Shown here: piece by piece, positions 31,712 through 40,343 of the stretch | Layout: the number at the start of each line of letters is the position of its first letter | Numbering within the stretch: position 1 is the stretch's first letter | Source of the DNA: CAZUMJ01 sp964621605 | Lineage (GTDB): Bacteria; Actinomycetota; Acidimicrobiia; Acidimicrobiales; Iamiaceae | Assembly (NCBI GenBank): GCA_964621605.1 | Contig: CAZUMJ010000009.1 | Coordinates: forward strand, 1-64,000 | Direction: 5' to 3' | DNA: 64,000 nucleotides | The notes under the pieces: model-generated | What the model saw: the letters and a program-made list of their open reading frames with translations, nothing else | What the model was told of the DNA's origin: nothing | Databases searched by the model: none | Program-made: the position numbers and the translations under genes

Positions 31712-31740
31712 TTGACACCTCCGCACACGCAACCTACGGT
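31712..31740 (+). promoter_or_regulatory. Strong sigma-70-type promoter of the peptide ABC transporter operon
   Basis: Consensus -35 TTGACA (31712-31717) and -10 TACGGT (31735-31740) are separated by the optimal 17 bp. The predicted start near 31747 gives a leader of about 65 nt containing GC-rich self-complementary stretches before the binding-protein ATG. It is the best-matching promoter in the window. Confidence 0.7.
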
Positions 31741-31811
31741 GCGCCCGCGGGGTGCCGTCGGACACACCGGCCTGACGGATGGGGGCCCCGCCTGATTTCC
31801 CGGGGGAAGCC

Positions 31812-33473
31812 ATGCATGCATCCACAACCGCTCGGCATCCTTGGATGCGCGTCGCTGCGCTCGCGGTCGTCTCGCTCACGCTGGCCGCTGCGTGCAGCAA
31901 CTCCTCGAACGGCACCGGGAAGGACCCCGGCAAGTCCAGCGGCGGGAACGGCGCGGTGTTCGACCAAGCGACGCTGAACCAGCCGCAGCAGGAAGGCAAG
32001 CCGCGCAAGGGCGGAAGCCTCACCTTCGGTCTCGAGTCGAACGTCAGCACGCTCATCCCGGGCGACCTGCAGCAGCCTGCCGACCTGACCGTGGCACTGG
32101 CCGCATACGACCCCATGATCGGCTTCGACGACAAGGGCGAGCTCACCGCGAACGGCCTCGCCACCTCGATGAAGCCCAACGCAGACCTCACCGAGTGGAC
32201 GTTCGGCCTACGGACCGGCATCTCCTTCTCCGATGGCGAACCGTTCAATGCCGCAGCGGTCGTCGCCCAGTTCACCGCCGAGAAGGGCAGGCCCAAGTGC
32301 ATCTGCCAGACGGACCTCAACAACATCACCTCGGTCTCCGCGATCGACGAGCACACCGTTCGGTTCACGCTCAAGTCGCCGAACGTCGCGTTCCCGCTCG
32401 TGCTCGCCGGGTCGACCGGGTGGATCGCGTCCCCCAAGGCATGGGCCAAGGGTGAGAGCTACCTCCAGACGCACCCGACGGGCACCGGGCCGTTCATCCT
32501 CACCGACTACGACACCCTCACCTTCAAGCGAAACCCCAACTACTGGCGCACGGCGGCCGACGGAACGAAGCTCCCCTACATGGATCAGGTGAAGTTCACG
32601 CCGTACCCCGACACGAACACCCGCCTGCAAGCGATCCGTTCGGGAGACGTCCAGATGATCCAGAGCGCCGACACGGGCAACCTCGTCGACGCCGCGAAGG
32701 ACTCGAAGTTGGTCGTCCAGCCGGTGACAGGTGCCAGCTCGACGATTCTCCTCCTGAACAGCCACAAGCCACCGTTCGACGACCTCCGTGCACGGCAGGC
32801 GTTCAACTACGGCATCGACCGCGACGCGATTAACCAGCAGGGCTACCAGGGCGCCCGCGTACCCGCGTACGGTCCGCTCGATCCGACAAACCCCTACTAC
32901 GACGCCGACCCGGACGCGCAGCTCCCCCACCACGACGCCGACAAGGCCCGCAGCCTCATCAACGAGCTCAAGGCAGATCACAAGTCCGTGTCGTTCGAGG
33001 CGATGTGCATCGCGACGCCCGAAGCCAGCCGGATCTTCCAGATCATCTCGCAGCAGCTCCGCCCGCTCGGCTTCGACAGCAAGCAGGTGCAACTCGACCA
33101 GGCCATCTACGTGCAGCGGATGTTCTCGCTCCAAGGTGACTTTCAGGAGGCCTGCTTCCGCAGCGGCATGGTGCCCGACCCCGACAACCTCTACGCGGGG
33201 CTGCACACCGGTGGTGGCACGAACATCGGCCTCTACAGCAACCCCAAGGTCGATGCCGCTCTCGAGGCAGGCCGAGGCACGGCCGACACGACCGAGCGTC
33301 ACAAGCAGTACGACATCGTCCAGCAGCAGGTCGCCAAGGACGTGGTGATCGTGCCACTGCTGTTCGACCTCTATGGCAACATTCACACCGCTGACGTCAG
33401 CGGGCTTCCCCGGCCCCGAAGCAACAGCCTGGGCCTCATCTCGCTGGCAGGGGTCTACTTCGTGGCCTCCTGA
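31812..33473 (+). CDS. Peptide-type ABC transporter substrate-binding lipoprotein
   Basis: Extracytoplasmic family 5 (DppA/OppA-type) binding protein, anchored as a lipoprotein. The signal peptide ends in the lipobox LAAAC with the lipidated cysteine at residue 28, followed by an SNSSNGTGK linker. GGSLTFGLESNVSTLIPGD opens the mature domain. TLTFKRNPNYW, DTNTRLQAIRSGDVQMIQS and ARQAFNYGIDRDAINQ are SBP_bac_5 signatures. The ATG at 31812 has GGGGGAAG 3-4 nt upstream and starts a normal signal peptide. It is first in a five-gene operon. The substrate may be oligopeptides, but family 5 proteins also bind other solutes. Confidence 0.93.
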   Translation: MHASTTARHPWMRVAALAVVSLTLAAACSNSSNGTGKDPGKSSGGNGAVFDQATLNQPQQEGKPRKGGSLTFGLESNVSTLIPGDLQQPADLTVALAAYDPMIGFDDKGELTANGLATSMKPNADLTEWTFGLRTGISFSDGEPFNAAAVVAQFTAEKGRPKCICQTDLNNITSVSAIDEHTVRFTLKSPNVAFPLVLAGSTGWIASPKAWAKGESYLQTHPTGTGPFILTDYDTLTFKRNPNYWRTAADGTKLPYMDQVKFTPYPDTNTRLQAIRSGDVQMIQSADTGNLVDAAKDSKLVVQPVTGASSTILLLNSHKPPFDDLRARQAFNYGIDRDAINQQGYQGARVPAYGPLDPTNPYYDADPDAQLPHHDADKARSLINELKADHKSVSFEAMCIATPEASRIFQIISQQLRPLGFDSKQVQLDQAIYVQRMFSLQGDFQEACFRSGMVPDPDNLYAGLHTGGGTNIGLYSNPKVDAALEAGRGTADTTERHKQYDIVQQQVAKDVVIVPLLFDLYGNIHTADVSGLPRPRSNSLGLISLAGVYFVAS

Positions 33474-33571
33474 CCCACCTCCGCTTCACCGAATGATCCG
33501 CACGCCCTAATCAACCTTGCCGCGAACCTGCCGATCAGTCCCCCCAGTACCGCAACGCGCAAGGAGCACGC

Positions 33572-34642
33572 GTGAAGATCCTCGGCAAGCTCGGCAGGAT
33601 GCTGGGCGCCATCGTCATCGTCTCGATGCTCACCTTCGGGATGACCAAGCTCCTACCGGGCGATCCGACGTTCATCGAGTTGGGTTCAAACGCCGGTTCG
33701 ATGCTCGCCTGCGGGAGCACCGTCGAAGGCAAGACGCTCGACTGCAAGAACTACCCCGCACAGAACGTCGTACCTCGTGGAACCAAGGGACCACCCCCGC
33801 TCGAGGACGTCTGCGACGCCGACCAGTGCATCACGGCCGGCAACCGCCTCCGCCACGACAAGGCCTACGACAAGCCCATCCCCGTCCAGTACGCGAAGTG
33901 GGCGGGCAACGCCCTGCACGGCGACTTCGGTGAGGCCATCGGCCCGCCTCCCGAACGGGTCTCCACGAAGCTGTCACGAGCCCTCCCACCGACGCTCGAG
34001 CTGATGCTCCTCGCGTCGCTCGCCTCGATCCTGATCGCGATCCCGCTCGGCATCTACGGCGCCTACCGCGAGAACCGCCTCGGGGACCGGGTCGCCACCG
34101 GCGTGTCGTTCTTCATGCTGGCGATCCCCAACTTCGTGCTCGCGCTGTACCTCATCGCGCTGTTCGCGGTGACGCTGCACTGGCTACCGCTGACCTTCTC
34201 GCCCCTGAAAGAGGGCCTGGCCGACAACCTCAAGTCGCAGGTCATGCCGGTACTCGCCCTCGCCGCCGGCAGCGTCGCCGTGTTCGCTCGGCTGCTCCGC
34301 AGCGACATGATCGCCACGCTCCACGAAGACTTCATCCTGATGGCGAGAGCCAAGGGGCTACCGCCTTGGCGCATCCTGTTCCAGCATGCGCTCAGACCGT
34401 CGTCGTTCTCGCTCCTGACGGTCGTCGGCATCAACCTCGGTAGCCTCATCGGTGGCACCGTGATCCTCGAGGTCATGTTCGCCATCGACGGCGTCGGCAA
34501 GCTGATGGTCACCGCCATCTCCACCCGTGACTACATGGTCGTGCAGGCAGTCGTGCTGATCATCTCCGTCACCTACGTCGTCGCGAACGTGTTGATCGAC
34601 ATCCTCTACAACCTGCTCGACCCCCGGATTCGGCATGCCTGA
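33572..34642 (+). CDS. Peptide-type ABC transporter permease (DppB-like) with cysteine-bearing loop insertion
   Basis: Inner-membrane permease of 356 residues with about six transmembrane helices and the BPD_transp_1 domain, including the ATPase-coupling EAA-type loop ARAKGLPPWRILFQHALRP. After the first helix, the usual LPGDP motif is followed by an inserted extracytoplasmic stretch of roughly 45 residues. It carries four cysteines (C47, C58, C81, C86), before the normal PIPVQYAKWAGNALHGDFG segment resumes. The insertion is unusual for DppB and could form two disulfides. The GTG start has AAGGAG 5 nt upstream. It overlaps the next gene by 8 bp. Confidence 0.92.
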   Translation: MKILGKLGRMLGAIVIVSMLTFGMTKLLPGDPTFIELGSNAGSMLACGSTVEGKTLDCKNYPAQNVVPRGTKGPPPLEDVCDADQCITAGNRLRHDKAYDKPIPVQYAKWAGNALHGDFGEAIGPPPERVSTKLSRALPPTLELMLLASLASILIAIPLGIYGAYRENRLGDRVATGVSFFMLAIPNFVLALYLIALFAVTLHWLPLTFSPLKEGLADNLKSQVMPVLALAAGSVAVFARLLRSDMIATLHEDFILMARAKGLPPWRILFQHALRPSSFSLLTVVGINLGSLIGGTVILEVMFAIDGVGKLMVTAISTRDYMVVQAVVLIISVTYVVANVLIDILYNLLDPRIRHA

Positions 34643-35723
34643 AACTTCCGTAGACACCGTCGACTCGCCGCCAGCCGAGCCCGTGGACCTCACCGGCACG
34701 TCCGACGACGCCCAGCCGCACGAACCAACAGGACGGCGCCGGCGCAAGCTCGGCTTCGGGTTCTGGTTCTCGACCGTGTGGGTGGCGCTCATCCTCTTCG
34801 CCGCCGTCGCCGGTCCGTGGCTCCCCCTACAAGACCCGAACAAGTCAGACCCGTGCGCCGTGCTCGCCCAAACCATGATCAACACGGGCGCCACGCCGGA
34901 GCAGGCACTGATGATGCGGTTCGGCAACGCCGCGAACCCTGAGCAAGCCCAGACGCTCATCGACCGTGGCGTGCAGCCCGACCTCCCCAAGTCGGGGACC
35001 TGCACGACACCAACCCTCGACGCTCGCGGGGGTGCCTTCCCGAGCGCACGTCATTGGCTCGGCACCGACTCTCTCAGCCGTGACAACCTCGCGCGCCTCG
35101 TCCACGGGGCACGCGTGGCGATCCTTGTCGGTGTCGTCGCCATCGCCATCGGGCTCGCGATCGGCGGCGCGATCGGCCTCGCCGCCGGGTACTTCCGCGG
35201 CAAGGTCGAGGCGGTGCTCATGACGCTCGTCGACATCATGCTGGCCTTCCCGGCACTCGTGCTCGCCATCGCGATCGTGGCCTTCGCCGGACAGAGCCTG
35301 CTCAACGTCTGTGCGGCCGTGGCGGTCGTCTCGACGCCCGCGTTCGCCCGCATCGCACGCGCCTCGACGCTGACCTACGCCGAGCGCGAGTTCGTGACTG
35401 CCGCACGCGTCCAGGGGGCACGACACATCCGCATCATGGTGCGAGAGATCCTCCCCAACGCAGTCCTCCCGCTCCTGGCGTTCGGGCTCGTGGCTGTGGC
35501 GGTCGCCATCGTCGTCGAAGGTGGTCTGGCCTTCCTCGGGTTGTCCGTACCTCTTCCGGAAGCCAGTTGGGGGTCCATGATCAAGGAGGGCTACGGCGTC
35601 ATCAACGACCGGCCCATGGTGGCACTCCTTCCTGCCGGCTTCATCTTCGTCACCGCACTCGCCTTCAACATCCTCGGCGACAAGTTCCGCATGGTCTTCG
35701 ACGTGAAGGACTCAGCCCTGTGA
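34635..35723 (+). CDS. Peptide-type ABC transporter permease (DppC-like) with cysteine-bearing loop insertion
   Basis: Partner permease of 362 residues. A cytoplasmic N-terminus rich in acidic residues and proline (about 35 residues) precedes the first helix. The coupling loop is ARVQGARHIRIMVREILPN. Between the first helix and the conserved HWLGTDSLSRDNLARLVHGAR lies an extracytoplasmic insertion of about 65 residues with C74 and C123, absent from typical DppC proteins of about 300 residues. It resembles the situation in the neighbouring DppB-like protein, so the two insertions may pack together or against the binding protein. It overlaps the next gene as GTGA. Confidence 0.92.
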   Translation: MPETSVDTVDSPPAEPVDLTGTSDDAQPHEPTGRRRRKLGFGFWFSTVWVALILFAAVAGPWLPLQDPNKSDPCAVLAQTMINTGATPEQALMMRFGNAANPEQAQTLIDRGVQPDLPKSGTCTTPTLDARGGAFPSARHWLGTDSLSRDNLARLVHGARVAILVGVVAIAIGLAIGGAIGLAAGYFRGKVEAVLMTLVDIMLAFPALVLAIAIVAFAGQSLLNVCAAVAVVSTPAFARIARASTLTYAEREFVTAARVQGARHIRIMVREILPNAVLPLLAFGLVAVAVAIVVEGGLAFLGLSVPLPEASWGSMIKEGYGVINDRPMVALLPAGFIFVTALAFNILGDKFRMVFDVKDSAL

Positions 35724-37006
35724 GCCCCACATCCACGCCACGCACCGGGCTCGCCAAGCTGGGCCTCCAGCCAGCCGAGAACGCCCCCCTGCTCGACGTG
35801 ATCGACCTCGAGACCCACTTCCGGGTCCAGGCGGGCATGGTCCGCGCGGTCGACGGCGTCTCGCTCACCGTCCGGCGCGGCATGACGCTGGGCGTCGTCG
35901 GCGAATCCGGCTCCGGCAAGACGGTGCTCTCCCGCTCGATCATGGGCTTGCTCACCGGGCGGAACGTGGTCCGGTCAGGTCAGGTCCGCTACGCAGGCCA
36001 CGACCTCACCAAACTCGGCCCGAAGGATCTTCGGGCCCTCTGGGGCACAGAGATGGCCATGGTCTTCCAAGACCCGATGACCTCGCTCAACCCGGTCATG
36101 AAGATCGGGCGACAGATCACCGAGTCACTCCGCTACCACCACGGCATGGGCAAGTCCGAGGCTCGTGACGCGGCGATCGCCGGGCTCGCCGCGGTCGGCA
36201 TCCCCGCGCCGGAAGAACGCTTCGGTGAGTATCCACACCAACTGTCGGGTGGTATGCGCCAGCGCGTGACGATCGCAATCGCGTTGGCGTGCGGCCCGAA
36301 GCTCCTCTTCGCTGACGAGCCCACGACCGCGCTCGACGTGACCGTCCAGGCACAGATCCTCGATCTGCTCGCCACGCAGCAGCGCGAACGCGACATGGGG
36401 ATGATCCTCGTCACGCACGACCTCGGCGTCGTGGCCGGACGAGCCGACCAGGTTGCCGTCATGTACGCCGGGCAGATCGTCGAGTTCGCCCCGACGGCAA
36501 CGCTGTTCGCCAACGTGCGCATGCCGTACACCGAGGCGCTGTTGCGCTCGATCCCACGGCTCGATCAGCTCAGCCACAGCCGTCTCCAGGCGATCGGCGG
36601 CCGTCCACCCGATCTCGTCAACCCACCAAAGGGTTGCCGCTTCGCGCCTCGCTGCCCGTATGCCCAGGAGCGCTGCCACCGCGAACAGCCACCGCTCATC
36701 AGCGACAACGGAAGCGACCACCTCTATCGCTGCTGGTACCCCGTCGGCGCCCCCACCGCACGCGCCGGGGCGGCAGATGCCCGTACCGGTGCGCCCGCCG
36801 CCTCCACCGCGCCCGTAGCCGCTGCGGCACCCGCGTCGCCCCCCGCCAAGGCGTCTCTGCCCCCGACAGATCCTGGCGGCGCTGCTCCTCAGCCAGAGCC
36901 AACCACGCGCCCAGTTGCATCGACCGCCTCCGCACCACCTCCGCGTGCGCCACGACCGACCGGACCATCCACCGACTCCCCGTCCGCTCCCAAGAAGGAC
37001 TCCTGA
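35720..37006 (+). CDS. Peptide-type ABC transporter ATP-binding protein (DppD-like) with Pro/Ala-rich tail
   Basis: Cytoplasmic ATPase that powers the importer. Walker A is GESGSGKT (residues 61-68), the signature is QLSGGMRQRV, and Walker B is LLFADEPTTALD. The oligo/dipeptide C-terminal motif GCRFAPRCPYAQERC supplies the cysteines typical of this subfamily. After the normal end (YRCWYPVG) there is an extra tail of about 90 residues, almost wholly Pro, Ala, Thr and Ser and ending in PKKDS, which is low-complexity and probably disordered. The GTG start overlaps the permease stop by 4 bp. Confidence 0.92.
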   Translation: MSPTSTPRTGLAKLGLQPAENAPLLDVIDLETHFRVQAGMVRAVDGVSLTVRRGMTLGVVGESGSGKTVLSRSIMGLLTGRNVVRSGQVRYAGHDLTKLGPKDLRALWGTEMAMVFQDPMTSLNPVMKIGRQITESLRYHHGMGKSEARDAAIAGLAAVGIPAPEERFGEYPHQLSGGMRQRVTIAIALACGPKLLFADEPTTALDVTVQAQILDLLATQQRERDMGMILVTHDLGVVAGRADQVAVMYAGQIVEFAPTATLFANVRMPYTEALLRSIPRLDQLSHSRLQAIGGRPPDLVNPPKGCRFAPRCPYAQERCHREQPPLISDNGSDHLYRCWYPVGAPTARAGAADARTGAPAASTAPVAAAAPASPPAKASLPPTDPGGAAPQPEPTTRPVASTASAPPPRAPRPTGPSTDSPSAPKKDS

Positions 37007-37007
37007 C

Positions 37008-38054
37008 ATGGCCGGCAGCGGCACCGACCACCTGCGCCCCGCAGACGACACGCTGCTGCGCGTCGAGCACCTCGAGGTTCGCTTCCCCGCCGGCAAGGGG
37101 CGCGCGGTACACGCGGTCTCCGACCTCAGCCTCGACCTGAAGGAAGGCGAGACCCTCGGTCTCGTCGGCGAGTCGGGTTGCGGAAAGTCGACCACCGGCC
37201 GGGCGATCATGCAGCTTCCCAGCCCCACGGCGGGGTCCGTGACCTTTGCGAACGCCGAGCTGACAAAGCTCAGCCCAGCGGCCCTGCGTGCGACACGTCC
37301 GCAGCTCCAGATGATCTTCCAGGATCCGATCTCGTCACTGAACCCGCGGCGCAAGGTGGGCGAGATCGTCGCGGAGCCGCTCAACATCTGGAAGATCGGC
37401 ACCCCTGAAGAGCGTCTCGCCAAGGTGCGCACCGTCCTCGAAGCGGTCGGCCTCGACCCCGACGTCGCAATGGAGAAGCGCCCCCACGAGTTCTCCGGCG
37501 GTCAGTGCCAGCGCATCTGCATCGCCCGGGCCCTCGTTCTCGAACCGAAGGTGATCATCTGCGACGAGCCGGTCTCCGCGCTCGACGTGTCGGTCCAGGC
37601 ACAGATCCTCAACCTGCTCGAAGAGATGAAGGTCCGCTACGGCCTGACGCTCGTGTTCATCGCCCACGACCTCGCCGTCGTCAAGAACGTGAGCGACCGA
37701 GTGGCGGTCATGTACCTCGGCAAGATGTGCGAGATCGGACATCCCGATCAGCTGTACACACGTCCCGCGCACCCGTACACCGCAGCGCTGCTCGCATCGA
37801 TCCCGGTGCCCGATCCGACGGTTCAGCGCTCCCAGGACGTGGTCCTCCAAGGCGAACTGCCCTCGCCTCTCGACCCCCCCTCGGGCTGTCGCTTCCGGAC
37901 GCGGTGCCCGCGCGCACAAGCACGGTGCGCAGAGGAAGAGCCACAACTGCGTCGGGTCACGGGCGAGCAGTTCGTCGCCTGCCACTTCCCATTGGTCGAG
38001 CCCGACGTCCGTCGCACGAGTGCGGCAGGTGCGGGAGCTCCCAAGCCCAGCTAG
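37008..38054 (+). CDS. Peptide-type ABC transporter ATP-binding protein (DppF-like)
   Basis: Second ATPase of the importer, 348 residues. Walker A is GESGCGKST, Walker B is VIICDEPVSALDVSVQAQ, and the H-loop is VFIAHDLAVV. The ABC signature reads FSGGQCQRI, with Cys in place of the usual Arg of SGGQRQR. The C-terminal oligopeptide motif is GCRFRTRCPRAQARC. The ATG is 1 bp after the previous stop. This is the last gene of the operon; no hairpin terminator with a U-tract is visible downstream. Confidence 0.92.
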   Translation: MAGSGTDHLRPADDTLLRVEHLEVRFPAGKGRAVHAVSDLSLDLKEGETLGLVGESGCGKSTTGRAIMQLPSPTAGSVTFANAELTKLSPAALRATRPQLQMIFQDPISSLNPRRKVGEIVAEPLNIWKIGTPEERLAKVRTVLEAVGLDPDVAMEKRPHEFSGGQCQRICIARALVLEPKVIICDEPVSALDVSVQAQILNLLEEMKVRYGLTLVFIAHDLAVVKNVSDRVAVMYLGKMCEIGHPDQLYTRPAHPYTAALLASIPVPDPTVQRSQDVVLQGELPSPLDPPSGCRFRTRCPRAQARCAEEEPQLRRVTGEQFVACHFPLVEPDVRRTSAAGAGAPKPS

Positions 38055-38122
38055 CAACCGCAGGACCCACCCTCGGCCGCCGCGGTCGCGCACCCCGTGA
38101 CGCTCGTGCGAGGATGGGGGCC

Positions 38123-38599
38123 ATGGCTCAAGCACCCGACATGCAGATCGATCTCGCGACCATCTACGAGGTCACGATCGACACCAACCGCGGCAAGATC
38201 GTCTGCGACCTCGACCCCCGCCTCGCACCGGTGACGGTCAACAACTTCGTCGTCCAGGCCCGCAGCGGCTTCTACGACGGACTCACCTTCCACCGCGTGG
38301 TGCCCGAGTTCGTCATCCAGGGTGGCGACCCCGAGGGAACGGGCCGTGGCGGTCCCGGTTACCGCTTCGCGGACGAGCCCGTCCGTGGCGAGTACTTGCT
38401 CGGTGCCCTCGCGATGGCGAACGCCGGGCCCGACACGAACGGTTCGCAGTTCTTCATCTGCATCGACGACTGCCGGCAGAAGTTGGCACCGAGCTACAAC
38501 CTGTTCGGCTATGTGACCAGCGGCATCGAGATCGCGCAGGCGATCCAGGTGGGCGACCGCATGAACACGCTCACCGTCGTCGAACGCCCCGCTGCCTGA
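38123..38599 (+). CDS. Peptidyl-prolyl cis-trans isomerase, cyclophilin type
   Basis: Cytoplasmic cyclophilin of about 158 residues that accelerates proline isomerisation in folding proteins. Core motifs: FYDGLTFHRVVPEFVIQGGDPEGTGRGGPGY, then LLGALAMANAGPDTNGSQFFIC (each quoted as part of the conserved region) with the QFF element and active-site Arg. The substitution SYNLFGYVTSG near the end replaces the usual LDGKHTVFG-type loop. An ATG at 38114 would add three residues; the later one is seven bases after GAGGAT, a plausible -10 box. It stands 68 bp after the transporter operon. Confidence 0.92.
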   Translation: MAQAPDMQIDLATIYEVTIDTNRGKIVCDLDPRLAPVTVNNFVVQARSGFYDGLTFHRVVPEFVIQGGDPEGTGRGGPGYRFADEPVRGEYLLGALAMANAGPDTNGSQFFICIDDCRQKLAPSYNLFGYVTSGIEIAQAIQVGDRMNTLTVVERPAA

Positions 38600-38606
38600 C
38601 CAAGGC

Positions 38607-40295
38607 GTGGGACACGATCTCGCGACCCTCACCGAGGCCATCGCCGACGCGTACCCCCGTCGCGATGCGATCGTCTGGCGCGCACAACGGCTGACCTGGG
38701 AGGCGCTGTCTGCGCGTACCCGCCGACTCGCCGCGTTCCTTCGCGCCAATGGAGTCGGGAGCAGGCCCTCCCACACGCGCGAACCGTGGGAGTCGCCCCA
38801 CGCACATGTGGCGCTGTACCTCCACAACCATCCGGCGTACCTCGAGGGCATGCTCGGCGCGCACAAGGCAGGCGCCGCCGCGTTCAACGTGAACTACCGC
38901 TACGTGGCGGACGAGCTCACGTATGTCTTGCGCGACGCCGGCACCGCCGCGATCGTGTACCAAGCGAGCTTTGCTGCCGTCCTGGCGCCGGTGCTCCCCA
39001 CCCTGGAGCATCAGCCACTCCTCCTGCAGCTCGACGACGGCACAGGAACACCCCTTCTCCCCGGGGCGATCGACTACGATGCCGCACTCGCCTCCGCCGA
39101 TCCGACCGTCGCCCTCGGGCCATGGTCGGGAGACGACCGCTACCTGCTCTACACGGGCGGCACCACAGGAAACCCGAAGGGCGTCGTCTGGCGGCAGGAC
39201 GACTTTCTCGTGGGCGCCCTCGGCTTCCTGCGCAGGGACGGCACGCCGTTCGAGTCGGTCGCCGAGATCGTCGAGCGGGCCGCGCACGGCGCACGCCTTC
39301 GCACCCTGCCAGCCCCTCCGTTCATGCACGGCGCCGCGCACTGGAATGCGTTGAGCACCCTGTTGGCCGGCGGCACCGTCGTGATCCAGGAGCGCACGGA
39401 CCGCTTCGACGCGAGCGACATCTGCGCCACGATCGACCGTGAAGCGGTGAGCTCCGTCCTCATCGTCGGTGACGCGTTTGCGCGTCCCCTGCTCGATCAC
39501 CTGGCCACGGCAGACACCGAGTTGGCCACACTCCGATTCGTCCTCAGCGGCGGCGCGATCCTCTCCCCCACCGTGAAGGCGGAACTCCTCGATCGACTCC
39601 CCCAGGTCCAGATCGTTGACGTCCTCGGATCATCGGAGTCGGGCCGCCAAGGAGTCGCCCGCTCCCACGGTACGAGCGGCGCTGCACCGACGCGCTTCGT
39701 CGCGGACTCCCAAGCGGTCGTGCTGAGTCCCGACCGCGACCGCGTGCTCGCCCCCGGCGACGAGTCAGTGGGGTGGTTGGCGCAGTCGGGACCGGTCCCC
39801 CTCGCCTACCTCGGCGATCCGGCAAAGACGGCAGCGACCTTTCCGACCATCGACGGCGTCCGGTACTCGGTGCCCGGCGACCGTGCCCGGATCGGGTCCG
39901 ACGGCAGCATCGAACTGCTGGGCCGAGAAGCCGCCACGATCAACACCGGCGGCGAGAAGGTCTTCGCGGAAGAGGTCGAGGCCGCCCTCAAAGCCCACCC
40001 CGACATCCTCGATGTCCTCGTGGTCGGCCGCCCCAGCGAACGCTGGGGGTCAGAGGTGGTCGCAGTAGCGAGCCTGCGTGCGCATGCAACGGCACTCCCG
40101 AGCGAGGTGGTCGCCGTGGCAGCGGCGCACCTCGCGCGCTACAAGCTCCCCAAGGCGGGGGTCGCCGTCCCCGCGGTTCGGCGCAGCCCGAGCGGCAAGC
40201 CCGACTACGCCTGGGCGCGCGAGATCGCCGTCGCCGCGCTCGGCGACGCGACCGCATCGCTCGCCAACTGGCACCACCCTGACGCGCGGTCGTAG
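38607..40295 (+). CDS. Acyl-CoA synthetase (FadD-like)
   Basis: ANL-superfamily acyl-CoA ligase of 562 residues. The phosphate loop is LLYTGGTTGNPKGVVWRQDD, which is like mycobacterial FadD enzymes of the FadD19/FadD17 type that act on sterol side chains or related acids. PGDRARIGSDGSIELLGRE and INTGGEKVFAEEVEAALKAHP are the A7-A8 core. The C-terminal lysine motif is RSPSGKPDYAWA. The GTG start is 7 bp after the cyclophilin stop with only AAGG nearby, so the start is not firmly fixed, but family homology begins at once (ATLTEAIADAYPRRDA). The substrate cannot be read from sequence. Confidence 0.88.
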   Translation: MGHDLATLTEAIADAYPRRDAIVWRAQRLTWEALSARTRRLAAFLRANGVGSRPSHTREPWESPHAHVALYLHNHPAYLEGMLGAHKAGAAAFNVNYRYVADELTYVLRDAGTAAIVYQASFAAVLAPVLPTLEHQPLLLQLDDGTGTPLLPGAIDYDAALASADPTVALGPWSGDDRYLLYTGGTTGNPKGVVWRQDDFLVGALGFLRRDGTPFESVAEIVERAAHGARLRTLPAPPFMHGAAHWNALSTLLAGGTVVIQERTDRFDASDICATIDREAVSSVLIVGDAFARPLLDHLATADTELATLRFVLSGGAILSPTVKAELLDRLPQVQIVDVLGSSESGRQGVARSHGTSGAAPTRFVADSQAVVLSPDRDRVLAPGDESVGWLAQSGPVPLAYLGDPAKTAATFPTIDGVRYSVPGDRARIGSDGSIELLGREAATINTGGEKVFAEEVEAALKAHPDILDVLVVGRPSERWGSEVVAVASLRAHATALPSEVVAVAAAHLARYKLPKAGVAVPAVRRSPSGKPDYAWAREIAVAALGDATASLANWHHPDARS

Positions 40296-40343
40296 CGTCG
40301 CCACGCAAACGGTCCGGCGCATCCGGGGCGACGCACCGCACCG

